A DNA stretch of 64,000 bases from Oceanospirillum sp048270425. GTDB taxonomy: Bacteria; Pseudomonadota; Gammaproteobacteria; Pseudomonadales; Halomonadaceae. The DNA is taken from NCBI GenBank assembly GCA_048270425.1, contig JBLWSY010000019.1, positions 23,675 to 87,674 of the forward strand, read 5' to 3'. Every line of letters starts with the position of its first letter. Position 1 is the first letter of the stretch. The position numbers were made by a program, and so were the translations under genes. This document shows positions 35,616 through 44,472 of the stretch, in pieces. Under the pieces are notes generated by a model, which saw only the letters and a program-made list of their open reading frames with translations, had not been told where the DNA came from and ran no database searches.

Positions 35616-36473
35616 TTATTGATTCAACGCAAATGCGATGTTATCAATCAGTCGTGCTTTGCCCAGATGGGCTGCGGCCAGAATAACCAACTGGGCATCC
35701 TTACGGTCAGCGGTTTTCAGATCAGACTGGCGACGAACACTCAGATAATCGGGTGTAAAACCCTGTGAGCTCAGCTCAGCCTTGCCTAGCTGGCAGAGTT
35801 TATCAAAATCTGTCTCGCCAGCTTCAATCGATTGACGAATTTTGACTAATGTCTGATACAAAGCAGGTGCTTGTGCCAGCTCTTCCTGTGTCAGGTAGCC
35901 ATTGCGAGAGCTCAGTGCCAGGCCGGATTCTGCACGTACCGTCGGTACACCCTTGATCTCAAGTGGCATGCAAAGATCCTGTGCCATCTTGCGGATAATC
36001 GCCAACTGCTGAAAATCCTTCTGGCCAAACAAAGCCACATCGGGCTGAACAATATTGAACAGCTTGCTGACCACGGTGGTAACACCGGTAAAGTGACCTG
36101 GGCGGGCAGCACCGCATAGCTCTTCACCCAGTTCAGGTACATTCACCTGCGTCTGGCTGTCCAGACCGTTAGGGTAGATTTCATTGGCAGACGGAGCAAA
36201 AAGAATGTGGCAACCAGCGGAAGCCAGCTTCTCGCTGTCAGCATCAAGAGTACGCGGATAAGAGTCCAGATCTTCATTGGGGCCGAACTGCATCGGATTC
36301 ACAAAGATACTGCAAACCACAGTACTGCCTTCGTTATGGGCTTCGTGGATCAGATGAATATGGCCGGAGTGCAAATTGCCCATCGTTGGAACGAAGGCAA
36401 CCTTGCCGCCCTCATTCCCACGACGCTCTGCAATAGCAGAACGAAGCTCAGCAATGGTGTGACACAAAATCAT
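35616..36473 (-). CDS. panC: Pantoate-beta-alanine ligase
   Basis: 285 residues. PTMGNLHSGHIHLI (HIGH-like motif), FVNPMQFGPNEDLDSYPRT, GQKDFQQLAIIRKM and SSRNGYLT. It joins pantoate and beta-alanine using ATP. The start overlaps the panB stop by four bases. Confidence 0.98.
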   Translation of the reverse strand: MILCHTIAELRSAIAERRGNEGGKVAFVPTMGNLHSGHIHLIHEAHNEGSTVVCSIFVNPMQFGPNEDLDSYPRTLDADSEKLASAGCHILFAPSANEIYPNGLDSQTQVNVPELGEELCGAARPGHFTGVTTVVSKLFNIVQPDVALFGQKDFQQLAIIRKMAQDLCMPLEIKGVPTVRAESGLALSSRNGYLTQEELAQAPALYQTLVKIRQSIEAGETDFDKLCQLGKAELSSQGFTPDYLSVRRQSDLKTADRKDAQLVILAAAHLGKARLIDNIAFALNQ

Positions 36474-37264
36474 GAGAAACAGTGCTCCTCAGCAGGGAAG
36501 GTGTTGGCTTTCACTTCCTGATGATAGTTGCTCAGTGCCTCCTGAATGGTTGAGGCGTCGGTCATAAAGTTTTTCACAAACTTAGCGGTATGACCCAGAG
36601 TAATGCCGAGCATATCCTGAAGAACAAGAATCTGACCATCCGTGTGTGGGCCTGCACCGATTCCGATAACCGGCACGGATACCGCTTCAGTCACCAAACG
36701 ACCTACTTCGGAGGGGACACACTCAAGAAGGATGGTACTGGCACCTGCATCCACCAGTTTTTGGCTGGCTTCAATAATCGCCTGGGCAGCCGCCTCGGTT
36801 TTGCCCTGCACTTTATAGCCGCCAAACTGATTGACCATCTGCGGCGTCAGCCCCAAATGTGCGCAAACCGGAACGCCGCGACGGGTCAGCTCTGTAATAC
36901 CTTCTGCTAACCAGGCTTCGCCTTCGATTTTGACCATGTGCGCGCCGGCCTGCATAAGCTTGCCTGCGTTAAGTAGCATCTGTTCGGTTGACGCGTTACT
37001 CATAAAGGGCATGTCAGCCATTAAGAGCGCGCCTTTGTTACCACGGGCTACGCAGTGTGTGTGGTAAACTATATCGTCAACGCTTACCGGCAGTGTGCTG
37101 TTATGTCCCTGCAGAACCATACCCAGAGAGTCACCCACCAGAAGTACTTCGACTCCGGCTTGACTTGCTTGCCCTGAGAAAGTTGCATCATACGCAGTCA
37201 GGCAGCTGAATTTTTCACCAGCCTGTTTTAGCTTATTCAGTGTACTGATTGTCACTGTCTTCAT
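36470..37264 (-). CDS. panB: 3-methyl-2-oxobutanoate hydroxymethyltransferase
   Basis: 264 residues. LTAYDATFSGQASQAGVEVLLVGDSLGMVLQGHNSTLPV and VPVCAHLGLTPQ are the family signatures, with catalytic Glu in the KIEGE block. It forms ketopantoate. A GTTAC/GTAAC cluster and a hairpin (37287-37315) lie between folK and this gene. Confidence 0.98.
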   Translation of the reverse strand: MKTVTISTLNKLKQAGEKFSCLTAYDATFSGQASQAGVEVLLVGDSLGMVLQGHNSTLPVSVDDIVYHTHCVARGNKGALLMADMPFMSNASTEQMLLNAGKLMQAGAHMVKIEGEAWLAEGITELTRRGVPVCAHLGLTPQMVNQFGGYKVQGKTEAAAQAIIEASQKLVDAGASTILLECVPSEVGRLVTEAVSVPVIGIGAGPHTDGQILVLQDMLGITLGHTAKFVKNFMTDASTIQEALSNYHQEVKANTFPAEEHCFS

Positions 37265-37324
37265 TATTATGTTCCGCCATTACAATAACGCCCACGGCTT
37301 GTGGCGGTGGGCGTTTCGGAATGT

Positions 37325-37370
37325 GTTACTTTGACGTTACCTGCATCTAAAGGTAACAAGCTGCGGTAAC
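37325..37370. promoter_or_regulatory. Cluster of GTTAC/GTAAC half-sites before panB
   Basis: GTTAC at 37325 and 37336, GTAAC at 37353 and 37366, forming nested inverted repeats (GTTACCT/AGGTAAC). They resemble the palindrome upstream of the CrcZ-like RNA gene. The role is unknown, and they could also be a hairpin at the end of folK. Confidence 0.3.
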
Positions 37371-37371
37371 T

Positions 37372-37869
37372 TTACTCTGACTTTGTCAGTATCTGCAAGT
37401 CATCTGTCGCGATATTAGACAGAATGTCTGTAATAGAACCTTTACCGGGGAGGGACAAATTGGGGCTGATTTCGGCCAGAGGTAACAGTACAAACCCCCG
37501 CTCATGCATGTGTGCATGGGGGACGATCAGGCGGGGATGAGAAATGATTTGGTCATCAAACAGTAACAGATCGAGGTCCAGTGTTCGTGGGCCCCAGTGG
37601 CGTTCACGAATCCGACGATGAGCCTGTTCCAGTCCCTGAAGTCGGTCCAGAAGTGCTAAGGGTTCAAGACGGGTTTGCAATTTGGCGACGGCATTAACAA
37701 AGTCCGGCTGATCCTGAGGACCAACCGGTTTACTGCTATATAAAGAAGATGCTTGAGTCAGGTGGGTATCGGGCAGCTGATCCAGTTCCTGTAGCGCGGT
37801 TTTTAGCTGTTGAACCGGATCTTCCAGATTGCTGCCCAGCCCGATATAAGCGGTATGAGTTACTGTCAT
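37372..37869 (-). CDS. folK: 2-amino-4-hydroxy-6-hydroxymethyldihydropteridine pyrophosphokinase
   Basis: 165 residues. AYIGLGSNLEDP, PDFVNAVAKLQT and RHWGPRTLDLDLLLFDD are the HPPK signatures. It transfers pyrophosphate to the pterin in folate synthesis, one step before FolP. It starts eight bases after pcnB, so the two are one operon. Confidence 0.97.
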   Translation of the reverse strand: MTVTHTAYIGLGSNLEDPVQQLKTALQELDQLPDTHLTQASSLYSSKPVGPQDQPDFVNAVAKLQTRLEPLALLDRLQGLEQAHRRIRERHWGPRTLDLDLLLFDDQIISHPRLIVPHAHMHERGFVLLPLAEISPNLSLPGKGSITDILSNIATDDLQILTKSE

Positions 37870-37877
37870 GCTGCCAC

Positions 37878-39293
37878 TTAGTCCTGAGATTTCCGAGGGC
37901 CGCTTGGGTGGCTACCCTTGCTGTTACTGCGGCGCCTGCGGCGGCGCTTGCGCGGAGCAGGTTTCTCATTCTGCTCGCTATGTTGAACTAGGTTGCGTCG
38001 GGAGTGGGTATCGCTCTCCTGAAAATCGGTCCACCATTGCGCCAGATCCTGGACATTTTCACCGGTCTCACCCCGTAGTACCAGAAAATCATAAGCAGCG
38101 CGGAAGCGCGGATGCTCTGCCGTCTGGAAGGCGCGTTTGCCCTGCCTGCGCTCAAGACGCAACTGGAATTCCCAAATCTCACGCATCGGCTGGCTGAAAC
38201 GCTTAGGAATCGAGGTGAAGTCCACCTGAGCTGCCGTTGCCTGCTGTCCTGCTTGCTGCATGGCGGGAACAGGCGGGATACCAGATCGGATGATATCGCC
38301 AAAAGCTCGCTGAACCACTGGCCATAGCAAAGCAGCGAACAGGAAGGCCGGTGTGACCGGCTTATTCTGGCGAATGCGCTTATCGGTATTTTCCAGCGCG
38401 CGGATAATAAAGGCTTCCCGTTCAGGACTTTCTTGCAGCGCGTCTTCTGTATATGGGAAGAGCTGTCCAAACAGCTGGTATTCACGCAGCAGCTTAAAGG
38501 TTTCAACGCCCTGACCAGAGAGGAAAAGTTTCAACACCTCTTCAAATAAGCGGGCAGCGGGAATCTGGCGCAACAGATTAGCAGATGCGCGGATAGGTGC
38601 TTCAGTTGCGGGCTCGATTTGGAAGTCCAGCTTAGCGGCAAATCGAACCGCACGCAGCATACGAACCGGATCTTCCCGATAGCGGGTTTCCGGATCGCCG
38701 ATCATACGGATCAGGCGTTGCTCGATATCGCGGATACCACCGGCATAATCATGGATCGAGAAGTCGCGGATATTGTAGTAGAGAGCATTGATGGTGAAGT
38801 CACGACGCATCGCGTCTTCTTCAATGGTGCCGAAAACATTATCGCGAACCAGAAGTCCCTGATCGGTCTGAGACGCATGGGACTTGGCATCCGACGTATC
38901 ATGAGGTGCCCGAAAAGTAGTCACTTCAATAATTTCGCGACCATAGCGAACATGTACAATGCGGAAGCGGCGGCCAATAATGCGGGCATTATGGAATAGA
39001 CTGTTGACCTGTTCCGGGGTTGCATTGGTGGCTACATCAAAATCTTTCGGGTGCAGATCCAAAAGCGCATCACGAACGCAGCCGCCTACAAGAAAGGCAT
39101 CATAATTTGCTTTTTTCAGGCGATAGAGCACTTTCAAAGCGCTTTCTGAAATGCCGGAGCGGCTGATGGGGTGTTCGTCACGGGAAACGATGCGCAATTC
39201 GTGTTTTTCGGATTGCTTTGGCCGCTCTGATTTAAGCAGCTGCCGAATTGAATCACCGGGACGCTTTAGAAAAGAAGGAATTCCTTTTAGCAT
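37878..39293 (-). CDS. pcnB: Poly(A) polymerase I
   Basis: 471 residues from MLKGIPSFLKRPGD (ATG at 39293); an upstream extension to 39386 would run through the CrcZ terminator and is rejected. Class II nucleotidyltransferase: VGGCVRDALLDLHPKDFDVATNA with the catalytic Asp pair, RRDFTINALYYN, YREDPVRMLRAVRFAAKLDF, and an Arg/Lys-rich tail (PRKRRRRRRSN). It adds 3' poly(A) tails that speed RNA decay. Its position downstream of cbrB and the RNA gene matches Pseudomonas. Confidence 0.96.
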   Translation of the reverse strand: MLKGIPSFLKRPGDSIRQLLKSERPKQSEKHELRIVSRDEHPISRSGISESALKVLYRLKKANYDAFLVGGCVRDALLDLHPKDFDVATNATPEQVNSLFHNARIIGRRFRIVHVRYGREIIEVTTFRAPHDTSDAKSHASQTDQGLLVRDNVFGTIEEDAMRRDFTINALYYNIRDFSIHDYAGGIRDIEQRLIRMIGDPETRYREDPVRMLRAVRFAAKLDFQIEPATEAPIRASANLLRQIPAARLFEEVLKLFLSGQGVETFKLLREYQLFGQLFPYTEDALQESPEREAFIIRALENTDKRIRQNKPVTPAFLFAALLWPVVQRAFGDIIRSGIPPVPAMQQAGQQATAAQVDFTSIPKRFSQPMREIWEFQLRLERRQGKRAFQTAEHPRFRAAYDFLVLRGETGENVQDLAQWWTDFQESDTHSRRNLVQHSEQNEKPAPRKRRRRRRSNSKGSHPSGPRKSQD

Positions 39294-39335
39294 CGCTGGG
39301 TCTTGAATCTCTGAATAGGAGAGGGGAGTGTACCC

Positions 39336-39839
39336 TAAAAATAAAAGCGGGGCCAAATTGGCCCCGCCGGAACTGTCCACATCCATGCGGACGGTATGTC
39401 AGACTTCGGTAAATCGCTCTGAATACGCAATGACAGTCTATCGGTGACAAACCTTGGTGGCTGATGCCTTGTTATTTTTGTTTTCCAATGCGAAGTATCA
39501 CTACTTCTGGTTTGGACCGCCTCGTATTCAAAACAATTAATCCAAGGATTTTTCTCAGCCCGGATTTTATTTTTGTTGTTCGGGCTGGCATCTTAAAGCG
39601 CCGCTTTTTTATTGTTGTTGCGGGCCTGAGATGCACGAGTTCGCTGAGGTTAACTTTGACCTGATTTATTGTTGTTGTTTCAGGTTTGGCATTTAACGGA
39701 TATTTATTGTTGTTGTTTCCGGTGATGCCTGATTTTTTTCCGCTCTGATTTTTATTTTTGTTTTGGAGCGTTACAAAATCTGCCAGTTATTATTTTTATT
39801 GAGTTGGCTGTTAGTTAACCGTGTTCTTGTTGTTCTTGC
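39336..39839 (-). ncRNA. crcZ: CrcZ-like Hfq/Crc-titrating small RNA
   Basis: About 500 nt, predicted from a sigma-54 promoter (start near 39839) to the terminator at 39341-39367. It contains eight A-rich motifs of AANAANAA type, at 39823-39837, 39787-39800, 39749-39764, 39703-39718, 39665-39680, 39606-39620, 39565-39580 and 39469-39484. Two of them are the identical 16-mer AAACAACAACAATAAA. Several motifs are framed by short complementary arms, for example CAGCCCG/CGGGCTG around 39565-39580, ACCTGA/TCAGGT around 39665-39680 and CGCTC/GAGCG around 39749-39764. They would therefore sit in hairpin loops. In Pseudomonas, CrcZ lies between cbrB and pcnB, is driven by CbrB and sigma-54, and sequesters Hfq (with Crc). 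Position, promoter type and motifs all agree; the function here is inferred. Confidence 0.85.
39341..39367 (-). terminator. Terminator of the CrcZ-like RNA
   Basis: Stem GCGGGGCC/GGCCCCGC (extendable with AA/TT), followed on the minus strand by TTTTATTTTT. It lies 47 bases before the pcnB ATG. Confidence 0.9.
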
Positions 39840-39849
39840 CCGTATAGAT

Positions 39850-39865
39850 TGCACTTGGTGTGCCA
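39850..39865 (-). promoter_or_regulatory. Sigma-54 promoter of the CrcZ-like RNA
   Basis: On the minus strand TGGCACACCAAGTGCA against TGGCACGNNNNTTGCA: the -24 GG and -12 GC are exactly ten bases apart, and there are only two mismatches. The start is predicted near 39839. Confidence 0.85.
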
Positions 39866-39894
39866 TCTTTTTTAAATACATTTAAAATCAATAG

Positions 39895-39991
39895 GTTACG
39901 TATTACTGGCAAAAGTTCGCCTGAGACCAAACAGAAGATTGTTACCGGTGAAACCATTATTTGGCCCGGTGTCTGTGTGTTACGGTAACAC
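39895..39991 (-). promoter_or_regulatory. Candidate CbrB activator sites
   Basis: GTGTTACGGTAACAC (39977-39991) is a perfect 7-1-7 palindrome. TGTTACCGGTGAAAC (39940-39954) is an imperfect copy and GTTACGTATTAC (39895-39906) a weaker one. Their centres lie about 145, 107 and 60 bases upstream of the predicted start, suiting a sigma-54 activator. From memory, GTTAC-type half-sites were reported for CbrB in Pseudomonas. Confidence 0.6.
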
Positions 39992-40042
39992 TATGAAATT
40001 GTCACCCTGACGTGCTGGTCATAGGGGCTTTGACGAAGATCA

Positions 40043-40074
40043 ATAAAAAAGAGCGGGTTTTACCCGCTCTTTTT
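40043..40074 (-). terminator. Terminator overlapping the end of cbrB
   Basis: Stem AAAAAGAGCGGGT/ACCCGCTCTTTTT. Its first arm on the minus strand codes for the last CbrB residues, and the T run follows the stop. It uncouples cbrAB transcription from the RNA gene downstream. Confidence 0.85.
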
Positions 40075-41502
40075 GGTTGCTGCTTTTTTTCTTGGAATTC
40101 CGAGGCGTTGGCGTCGCTCCCAGAGGCACTTCCGACTGATGCCCAAGCGTTGTGCAAGTTCGGTTTCGCTCATCTGATCCTGGTGCTCCAGGACAAAATG
40201 TTGGAAGTAATCTTCCAGTGACAGATCTTCAGGTGCCTTGGTGCCGTCATTTCGGCCAGCAGAACGTTGAGGGGCTGGTGCCATGCTCACAGACGGTAAT
40301 GCTGACTGAGCCTGAGGTGGCATACGCATCGGTGCGACAACTTCGGGCACAATACCCATATCATCGCTGTGGATCAGATTGCCTTCCGCCAGAATAACGC
40401 CACGCTCGATAGCATTTTCCAGCTCACGTACGTTACCCGGCCAGTCATGCTGCATGATGGCATCGGTAGCATGCTTGCTGAAACGCAGGTTAGGGCGATC
40501 CATACGTTTGCAGGCTTCACCGAGCAGGAATTCGGCAATTTCGAGAATGTCATCGCCACGCTCACGCAGTGCGGGCAGAGCAATCTCCATAACATTCAGT
40601 CGATAATAGAGATCAAGACGAAACTCGCCTTCGCTGGAGAGCTTTTTCAGATTGCGGTGAGTTGCGGCGACAAGGCGCACATTAACCTTCTTCGACTGTA
40701 CCGAACCGATACGGCGGATTTCACCTTCCTGCAGCACACGCAACAGACGTGCCTGAGCCTCTAAAGGCAGCTCGCCAATCTCATCAAGGAACAGAGTGCC
40801 GCCATCGGCAGCTTCCACCAGACCGCTGCGGTTGGTGTTTGCGCCGGTAAATGCCCCTTTTTCATAACCGAACAGTTCGGATTCGATCAGGGTTTCAGGA
40901 ATGGCGGCACAGTTTACCGAGATCATGGGCTCGCCCTTACGGCGACTATGGTTGTGGATCGCTTTGGCGACCAGTTCTTTACCGGTACCGGATTCACCCT
41001 GAACCAGAACGGTCGCTTCTGTCGGCGCAACTTTGCGGATGCGCTGATAAACCACCTGCATTGGAGCGCAGTGGCCGATCATTCCCATAGTGCCCGCTTC
41101 AGTAGAAGCGGCTTCGGTTTCTTCAACAAGGCTTTGAGCCGGTTGCTCGGATTGGCGCTGCATCAGAATCCGGTTGACCGTTTCCAGCATCTCGTCATGA
41201 TCAAACGGCTTAGCGATATAATCCACTGCGCCCTGTTTCATGGCATCCACGGCGGAGCGCATGCTGGCGTAGCTGGTCATAATCAGAACCGGCGTACCTT
41301 CAGCCAGTTCAATCAGGTCGGTTCCCGGTGCTTTTGGCAGGCGCAGGTCGGAAATCACCAGATCATAGCGGTTACTTTTCAGATGGCTCAGGGCGTCATC
41401 GACGGATCCGGCCTCGTTGACATCGAAATTATGTCGTTCCAGCAAACGTTTCAGAGCGGAACGGATAATATCTTCGTCTTCAACTATCAGAATCTTGCTC
41501 AT
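40060..41502 (-). CDS. cbrB: Sigma-54-dependent response regulator CbrB
   Basis: 480 residues (Pseudomonas CbrB about 478). Receiver domain with phospho-acceptor Asp52 (VISDLRLPK) and Lys in YIAKPFD. The AAA+ domain has Walker A GESGTGKE, the sigma-54 contact ESELFGYEKGAFTGA and FLDEIGELP. A C-terminal Fis-type helix-turn-helix (ETELAQRLGISRKCLWERRQRLGI) completes the NtrC layout. It activates crcZ and catabolic genes. Its ATG directly follows the cbrA stop. Identity rests on the layout plus cbrA and pcnB neighbours. Confidence 0.95.
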   Translation of the reverse strand: MSKILIVEDEDIIRSALKRLLERHNFDVNEAGSVDDALSHLKSNRYDLVISDLRLPKAPGTDLIELAEGTPVLIMTSYASMRSAVDAMKQGAVDYIAKPFDHDEMLETVNRILMQRQSEQPAQSLVEETEAASTEAGTMGMIGHCAPMQVVYQRIRKVAPTEATVLVQGESGTGKELVAKAIHNHSRRKGEPMISVNCAAIPETLIESELFGYEKGAFTGANTNRSGLVEAADGGTLFLDEIGELPLEAQARLLRVLQEGEIRRIGSVQSKKVNVRLVAATHRNLKKLSSEGEFRLDLYYRLNVMEIALPALRERGDDILEIAEFLLGEACKRMDRPNLRFSKHATDAIMQHDWPGNVRELENAIERGVILAEGNLIHSDDMGIVPEVVAPMRMPPQAQSALPSVSMAPAPQRSAGRNDGTKAPEDLSLEDYFQHFVLEHQDQMSETELAQRLGISRKCLWERRQRLGIPRKKAATKKSG

Positions 41503-44472
41503 TTAGTCATTCCACGCGGATTCGCTTTTGGCTTCAGCATGGTAGAGAGGCAAGGTGATGGTAACCTCTGTCCCAAGACCTTGCGTCCGGTCTGCAGGGC
41601 TGCTGATCTGAATATGGCCATAGTGTTCTTCTATGATGCTGTAGACCAGTGCTAAGCCGAGACCGGTTCCTTCTCCGGGATCTTTGGTGGTGAAGAAGGG
41701 CTCAAAAATATGCTCTAACTGTTCTTCAGGGATACCGCAGCCACGATCGGTAACGCTTACCTGGGCGGTATTGTCCTGAACGGTAGCAGTTATAGTAACA
41801 CTATCCCCCGCATCTGAGGCATCTCTTGCGTTACCTAATAGGTTAACAAAAACCTGAATCAGCTTTTGGATGTCACCGATCACGTAGAGATCGTTCGGGC
41901 ACTGGTTGTCAAAAGCGATATCTTTTCCCTTAGAACTCAAGGAGATAAGGTTTACGGCTTCATCTACAGCATGACTGATCAGCAAGGGTTCTTGCGTTGC
42001 CTGGCTGGAATGGCGACCCGCATGGGCAAAACTCACCAGCGAGTGCACGATACGTGTTACCCGTTTAGTCAGCTGCAGAATCTGATCGGCGGTTTCTGAG
42101 ATCACTTCCGGATTATCGGTTTCGTATTTGAGGTTCTGTACCAGAGACGAAATACCGGTAATCGGATTACCAATCTCATGGGCGACACCGGCCGCTAAGC
42201 GCCCAATACTCGCCAGGCGCTCGCTGTGCACCAGCTCCTCCTCTAACTGCTGGGTTTCGGTGTGATCTTCCAGAAGGATCACCGAGCCACCCATATGGGA
42301 GAGAGGTTCTTCAATATGGGCTTTGTGCAGCGAGAACCATCGTGGTTTGCCATTGTCTTGCTGAACTTTCTGAAACAGATGAGGAGCCTGACTACTGACG
42401 AACTCACCGAGCAAGCCTTTCCAGGGCTCCGGAAGACTGTCAAAGCGGGAGCCGACGACCTGATCCATCGGAATACCGGTGAGTTCCGACATAGTGTTGT
42501 TCCACATCAGAATCTCAAAGTCGTTACCCAGCGAGCAGACGCCAATAGGCAGGTACTGCAGGGTTTGCCGATGATAACGGCGCAGGGAATCCAGTTCCTT
42601 CGCCAGCCCGGTCAGCTGATAGCGGTAGTTCTCAAGCCGGGTCTCAACAAAGTGAATATCTTCCGAGTTATGACTGCTGCCATTTGCCTGATAGGGCAGG
42701 TACTGATCAACAATTTCCTGAGCGATTGCAGGCCCCATTAGGCCGGAAAGATTGGCCTGAATCCGGTCGCGCAGGCGTCGGAGTGAATAGGGCCGGCCAT
42801 CTTCCGGTGCCAGCTGCAGATCCCGGAGTGCATTATGCACTTCCCGTTCTGCAGTCATCTTGCCAAGAGGGATCGCCAGAAACCCGATAAAGTCTTCACA
42901 GGTACGGGCATTCAGCTGTAACCGGTGTGGTCGGGATAATGCATCAACAGAACAGGAGCTGGCGCCTGCTTTCTCTTCATCGCTGGGCTGTAAAAAAAGC
43001 GAAGTGAAGATAAAGACCACAATGTTGAGGATGATGGAGGTCAGGGCGACCTCATACCAGCCATCGCCGCCGGAGTGGAATACCAGATTGGTTGCCGGCA
43101 GTGTGACCTGTTCAATGTTGTAGAGCAGCGGGATCACCTGGCCAAAAATCCAGATGCCGATACCTGCGCAGAGACCCGCGATCAGGCCGATCCGGTTTGC
43201 GGTTGGCCAGTAGAGCACCGCCAGAATTCCCGGCAGAAACTGCAGAATGCCGACAAAGGAGGTCAGGCCAAGGCTGGCCAGATCATGCTTCACCCCGAGA
43301 GTACGGTAGAAGAGGTAAGCCGCGAGAATAATCAGGCCGATCAGCAGACGACGGAACCAGAGCAGCCAGTTGTAGATATCAAACTTGGCACCGGGCTGAT
43401 AAACCGCCAGCACCAGGTGGTTCAGGGTCATCGCCGCCAGTGCCAGTGTGACCAGAATGATGGTGCCACTTGCCGCCGAGAGACCAGCGATAAAAGCAAA
43501 GATACCCACCCAGTTTTCTGCACCGTTGATGCCGATACCCAGCACCATGTATTCCGGTTTCAGCGGGTTGCCTTCCGCCATGCCTGCCCAGAGAATCAGC
43601 GGCACCGGCAGACTGAGTAGTAACAGATAAAGAGGCACCGCCCAGCTGGAGCGGAACAGCACATCGGTGGACTGGTTCTCCGTAAAGATAATGTGAAACA
43701 TGTGTGGCATTGCCACCGCTGCGGCAAAAAAGAGCAGCAGCATGGTACGCCACTGACCCGCTTCTAACGGTTTTTGCAGTTCCTGCAACTGATCTGCATG
43801 GGCCGTCAGCCAGATATCCAGTCCCTGAAAACCGCCAAAAATCTCAAACAGCACGTAAGCGCCAATCGCCAGCATCAGCACCAGCTTGATGATGGACTCA
43901 AAGGCGATCGCCACCACCAGACTTTCATGTTTTTCCCGTAGGGAGGTGTGTCGGGCACCAAACAGAATGGCGAAGAGGATCATCACCATACAGAAGCCGA
44001 GAGCCAGTGTGTGGGGTGAGGCTTCGTTAGTCAGGATATAGATGGAATCAGCTACCGCCTGAATCTGCAGGGCTAATAAAGGCAGTGCCCCCATCAGCAT
44101 AAAGACGGTGACAAGACTTCCGATCCAGCGGCTTCGGAAGCGGAAGGCAAAAAGATCGGCCAGTGATGACAGCTGATAGGTTCGGGTAATCCTGAGTATG
44201 GGCACTAACAGCACAGGAGCCAGCACGAAGGCTCCGGCAACACCCAGATAATAGGACAGGAAACCGTAACCGTATTGATTGGCCAAACCGACTGAGCCAT
44301 AAACCGCCCAGGCACTGGCATAAACCCCCAGCGACAGCACATAAACCAGAGGATGGCGGGTCAGTTTGCGCGGTAACCAACGGCGTTCCGTAGCGTAAGC
44401 AGCGGTAAACAGAAACAGCAGGTAGCCAACGCCGATGGCGGAAACCTGCCCGAGACTGAAACTAAAGTTCAT
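41503..44472 (-). CDS. cbrA: Sensor histidine kinase CbrA with transporter-like N-terminus
   Basis: 989 residues (Pseudomonas CbrA about 983) from MNFSFSLGQVSAIG. The N-terminal 490 residues or so form an SLC5/sodium-solute-symporter-like membrane domain with about 13 TM segments. A short linker, a PAS domain (YLPIGVCSLGNDFEILMWNNTMSELTG), the H-box (GRLAAGVAHEIGNPITGI) and the ATPase domain (DRGCGIPEEQLEHIFEPFFTTK, GTGLGLALVYSI) follow. It senses carbon/nitrogen balance and phosphorylates CbrB; in Pseudomonas the SLC5 part has been linked to histidine transport. It overlaps a small upstream ORF by 11 bases. Confidence 0.95.
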   Translation of the reverse strand: MNFSFSLGQVSAIGVGYLLFLFTAAYATERRWLPRKLTRHPLVYVLSLGVYASAWAVYGSVGLANQYGYGFLSYYLGVAGAFVLAPVLLVPILRITRTYQLSSLADLFAFRFRSRWIGSLVTVFMLMGALPLLALQIQAVADSIYILTNEASPHTLALGFCMVMILFAILFGARHTSLREKHESLVVAIAFESIIKLVLMLAIGAYVLFEIFGGFQGLDIWLTAHADQLQELQKPLEAGQWRTMLLLFFAAAVAMPHMFHIIFTENQSTDVLFRSSWAVPLYLLLLSLPVPLILWAGMAEGNPLKPEYMVLGIGINGAENWVGIFAFIAGLSAASGTIILVTLALAAMTLNHLVLAVYQPGAKFDIYNWLLWFRRLLIGLIILAAYLFYRTLGVKHDLASLGLTSFVGILQFLPGILAVLYWPTANRIGLIAGLCAGIGIWIFGQVIPLLYNIEQVTLPATNLVFHSGGDGWYEVALTSIILNIVVFIFTSLFLQPSDEEKAGASSCSVDALSRPHRLQLNARTCEDFIGFLAIPLGKMTAEREVHNALRDLQLAPEDGRPYSLRRLRDRIQANLSGLMGPAIAQEIVDQYLPYQANGSSHNSEDIHFVETRLENYRYQLTGLAKELDSLRRYHRQTLQYLPIGVCSLGNDFEILMWNNTMSELTGIPMDQVVGSRFDSLPEPWKGLLGEFVSSQAPHLFQKVQQDNGKPRWFSLHKAHIEEPLSHMGGSVILLEDHTETQQLEEELVHSERLASIGRLAAGVAHEIGNPITGISSLVQNLKYETDNPEVISETADQILQLTKRVTRIVHSLVSFAHAGRHSSQATQEPLLISHAVDEAVNLISLSSKGKDIAFDNQCPNDLYVIGDIQKLIQVFVNLLGNARDASDAGDSVTITATVQDNTAQVSVTDRGCGIPEEQLEHIFEPFFTTKDPGEGTGLGLALVYSIIEEHYGHIQISSPADRTQGLGTEVTITLPLYHAEAKSESAWND

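Noticed and set aside
39294..39386. Longer pcnB N-terminus
   Set aside because: It would be encoded through the terminator of the upstream RNA and has no homologous sequence.
39464..39664. Plus-strand ORF of 66 codons in the cbrB-pcnB gap
   Set aside because: It is made of T-rich repeats that are the complement of the RNA motifs, with no ribosome site or protein-like composition.
39908..39921. Alternative sigma-54 promoter (GG-N9-GC) further upstream of the RNA gene
   Set aside because: The spacing is one base short, which sigma-54 rarely tolerates; the site at 39850-39865 is far better.
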